In this document: positions 5,230 through 6,254 of the stretch, piece after piece
Position numbering within the stretch: the first letter of the stretch is position 1
Layout of the letters: the number at the start of each line of letters is the position of its first letter
Source of the DNA: Actinomycetes bacterium
GTDB lineage: Bacteria; Actinomycetota; Acidimicrobiia; Acidimicrobiales; Bog-793
NCBI GenBank assembly: GCA_021821585.1
Contig: JAKACF010000184.1
Location: 1 to 6,254, forward strand
DNA length: 6,254 bases
Direction of reading: 5' to 3'
Translations under genes and position numbers: made by a program
The notes under the pieces: model-generated
Databases searched by the model: none
Told to the model about the DNA's origin: nothing
The model's input: only the letters and a program-made list of their open reading frames with translations

Positions 5230-5309
5230 CCCGGAACGGGCAGGGCGAAGCGGGAGCGAGCAGAGGCCGAGCGACGGGCCGGTCGTCGGCGGGCGGAGAG
5301 GAGGCAGGG

Positions 5310-6254
5310 TTGGCGGGCAGTCGTGACCGGTTCGACGTGCTGGTCGCAGGGGCGGGGCCGGCGGGGAGCGTGGCCGCCCTCGTGCTCGCCCGGGGCGGGG
5401 CGCGGGTGGCGCTCGTCGACCAGCGGAGCTTCCCCCGGGAGAAAGCCTGCGGGGATCTTCTCGGTCCCCGCGGCCTGGCCGTCCTGGCCGAGCTCGGGGT
5501 GCCTGCCCCGGCGGGCCCGTCGTTCGGGGACATGCTGGTGGTGGGACCGACGGGCCGGCGGCTGCGCCTGCCGGCGGCCGGGGGCGCCACCTACCCGGGT
5601 CACGCCCTCGCCGTGCCGCGGGTGGTCCTCGACGCCATGCTGCGCCAGGAGGCTCTCGATGCCGGTGCCGAGCCGGTGACGGGGCGGGTGGGGGAGACGG
5701 TCGAGGTGGACGGCCGGCTGGGAGGGTTCCGCTGCGGGGGCCGATCGGTGCAAGCGGACGTGGTGATCGGGGCCGATGGCGCCTGCAGCCACGTCGCCGA
5801 GGTCGCCGGCCTCGTGGACCCGGGTCGGGTTCGATGGGGGTTCGCCGTCCGCTGGTACCGGGAGGAGCCGGTCGAGCTGCCGGTGATCGCCTGGTGGGAG
5901 CCCTCCCCGAGGCGACCGCTTCCCGGCTACGGCTGGCTGTTCCCCGGGCCTGATGGCATCGCCAACCTCGGGGTCGGGGTGGCCACCGGGGCCGACCGGC
6001 GGTCGGCATCGGTGGCGGTGCGGTCGGTGGAGGGCCTGACGGCCCACCTGGAGCGGTGCGGGCTCCTCGGCCGCCCGTCCCGGGGGGGAGGGGCGTTGCC
6101 GGGCCGTCTCGGGGGCTGGCTGAAGATGGGCCTCGCCGGGACGCTGCCGGCGGCGGCGAACGTGCTCCTCGTGGGCGACGCTGCCGGCCTCGTCAACCCG
6201 TTCCAGGGGGAGGGCATCGCCCAGGCGATGACGAGTGGCGCGTGGGCGGCCCGG
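5310..6254 (+). CDS. Geranylgeranyl reductase family flavoprotein (MenJ-like), 3' end missing
   Basis: The first 315 codons of an FAD-dependent oxidoreductase; the gene runs off the window. The TTG at 5310 is chosen because a perfect AGGAGG lies at 5299-5304, five bases upstream, and because the Rossmann fold begins nine residues later. Seen: the dinucleotide-binding V-L-V-A-G-A-G-P-A-G-S (10-20) with acidic Asp37; F-P-R-E-K-A-C-G-D (41-49), the C-G-D motif of this family; G-A-D-G (154-157); G-Y-G-W-L-F-P (206-212) followed by N-L-G-V-G-V; and G-D-A-A-G-L-V-N-P-F-Q-G-E-G-I (289-303), the second FAD motif. Members reduce isoprenoid double bonds: archaeal lipids, the phytyl chain of chlorophyll, or, in actinobacteria, the menaquinone side chain (MenJ). 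The divergent UbiE/MenG-like gene points to menaquinone. Perhaps 80-100 C-terminal residues are missing. Other group 2 FAD monooxygenases are less likely given C-G-D and G-Y-G-W-x-F-P. Confidence 0.88.
   Translation, partial: MAGSRDRFDVLVAGAGPAGSVAALVLARGGARVALVDQRSFPREKACGDLLGPRGLAVLAELGVPAPAGPSFGDMLVVGPTGRRLRLPAAGGATYPGHALAVPRVVLDAMLRQEALDAGAEPVTGRVGETVEVDGRLGGFRCGGRSVQADVVIGADGACSHVAEVAGLVDPGRVRWGFAVRWYREEPVELPVIAWWEPSPRRPLPGYGWLFPGPDGIANLGVGVATGADRRSASVAVRSVEGLTAHLERCGLLGRPSRGGGALPGRLGGWLKMGLAGTLPAAANVLLVGDAAGLVNPFQGEGIAQAMTSGAWAAR

Noticed and set aside
4373..5590. An N-terminal extension of the methyltransferase to 405 residues.
   Set aside because: The extension is antisense to the start of the reductase gene and is low-complexity. 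The ATG at 5128 has a strong GGAGGAGG and gives the normal UbiE length.
3828..6047. A 739-codon open frame on the minus strand running through the UbiA-like, methyltransferase and reductase genes.
   Set aside because: Its translation is rich in Pro, Arg, Ser and Gly with no recognisable fold, and it is antisense to or out of frame with three well-supported genes. Long open shadow frames are expected at this GC content.
1..6254. A defence system, prophage, transposon or CRISPR array anywhere in the window.
   Set aside because: No repeats with spacers, transposase, integrase, nuclease-helicase or toxin-antitoxin signature was seen in any frame; all long coding regions belong to metabolic or transport families and base composition looks uniform.

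Overview
The window is a gene-dense stretch of a very GC-rich chromosome. It uses non-ATG starts freely: by my start choices, five of the eight visible starts are GTG or TTG. Base composition, codon choice, Shine-Dalgarno sequences and the protein families present suggest an actinobacterium, possibly an Acidimicrobiia-like lineage; the phylum is a moderate inference and the class a weak one. I see no mobile element, CRISPR array, tRNA or rRNA, and no gene-free gap longer than about 190 bases. Nearly all the sequence is explained by nine genes.

Left part (1-1236, plus strand): the last 46 codons of an Nramp/MntH-type divalent metal transporter, a 49-residue single-span membrane protein of unknown function 25 bases downstream, then a complete metallo-beta-lactamase-fold hydrolase of the RNase Z/arylsulfatase-like type with its full set of metal ligands. 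A stem-loop lies over the hydrolase stop codon.

Middle part (1277-3650): a minus-strand pair, a luciferase-like (LLM) flavin-dependent oxidoreductase followed by a small cupin protein, reads toward the hydrolase. A plus-strand SRPBCC/polyketide-cyclase-like protein diverges from the LLM gene across a 161-base intergenic region. LLM, cupin and SRPBCC folds all handle small organic molecules, so this could be a small oxidative module, but no substrate can be read from the sequence.

Right part (3643-6254): on the minus strand, a UbiE/MenG-type quinone methyltransferase overlaps by 8 bases the start of a polytopic membrane protein that looks like a divergent UbiA-fold prenyltransferase lacking the usual aspartate-rich motifs. 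Diverging from them on the plus strand is a geranylgeranyl-reductase-family flavoprotein (MenJ-like), cut by the window end. Together these suggest menaquinone tail and ring finishing: ring methylation by the MenG-like enzyme and saturation of isoprene units by the MenJ-like reductase. The UbiA-like protein is the least understood member and the most interesting item here.

The intergenic regions carry recurrent TANNNTCG elements that look like -10 boxes. One lies so close to the SRPBCC start that a leaderless transcript is plausible. I found no convincing new multi-gene system; the most worthwhile leads are the degenerate UbiA-like protein, the Nramp-linked microprotein and the LLM/cupin/SRPBCC module.
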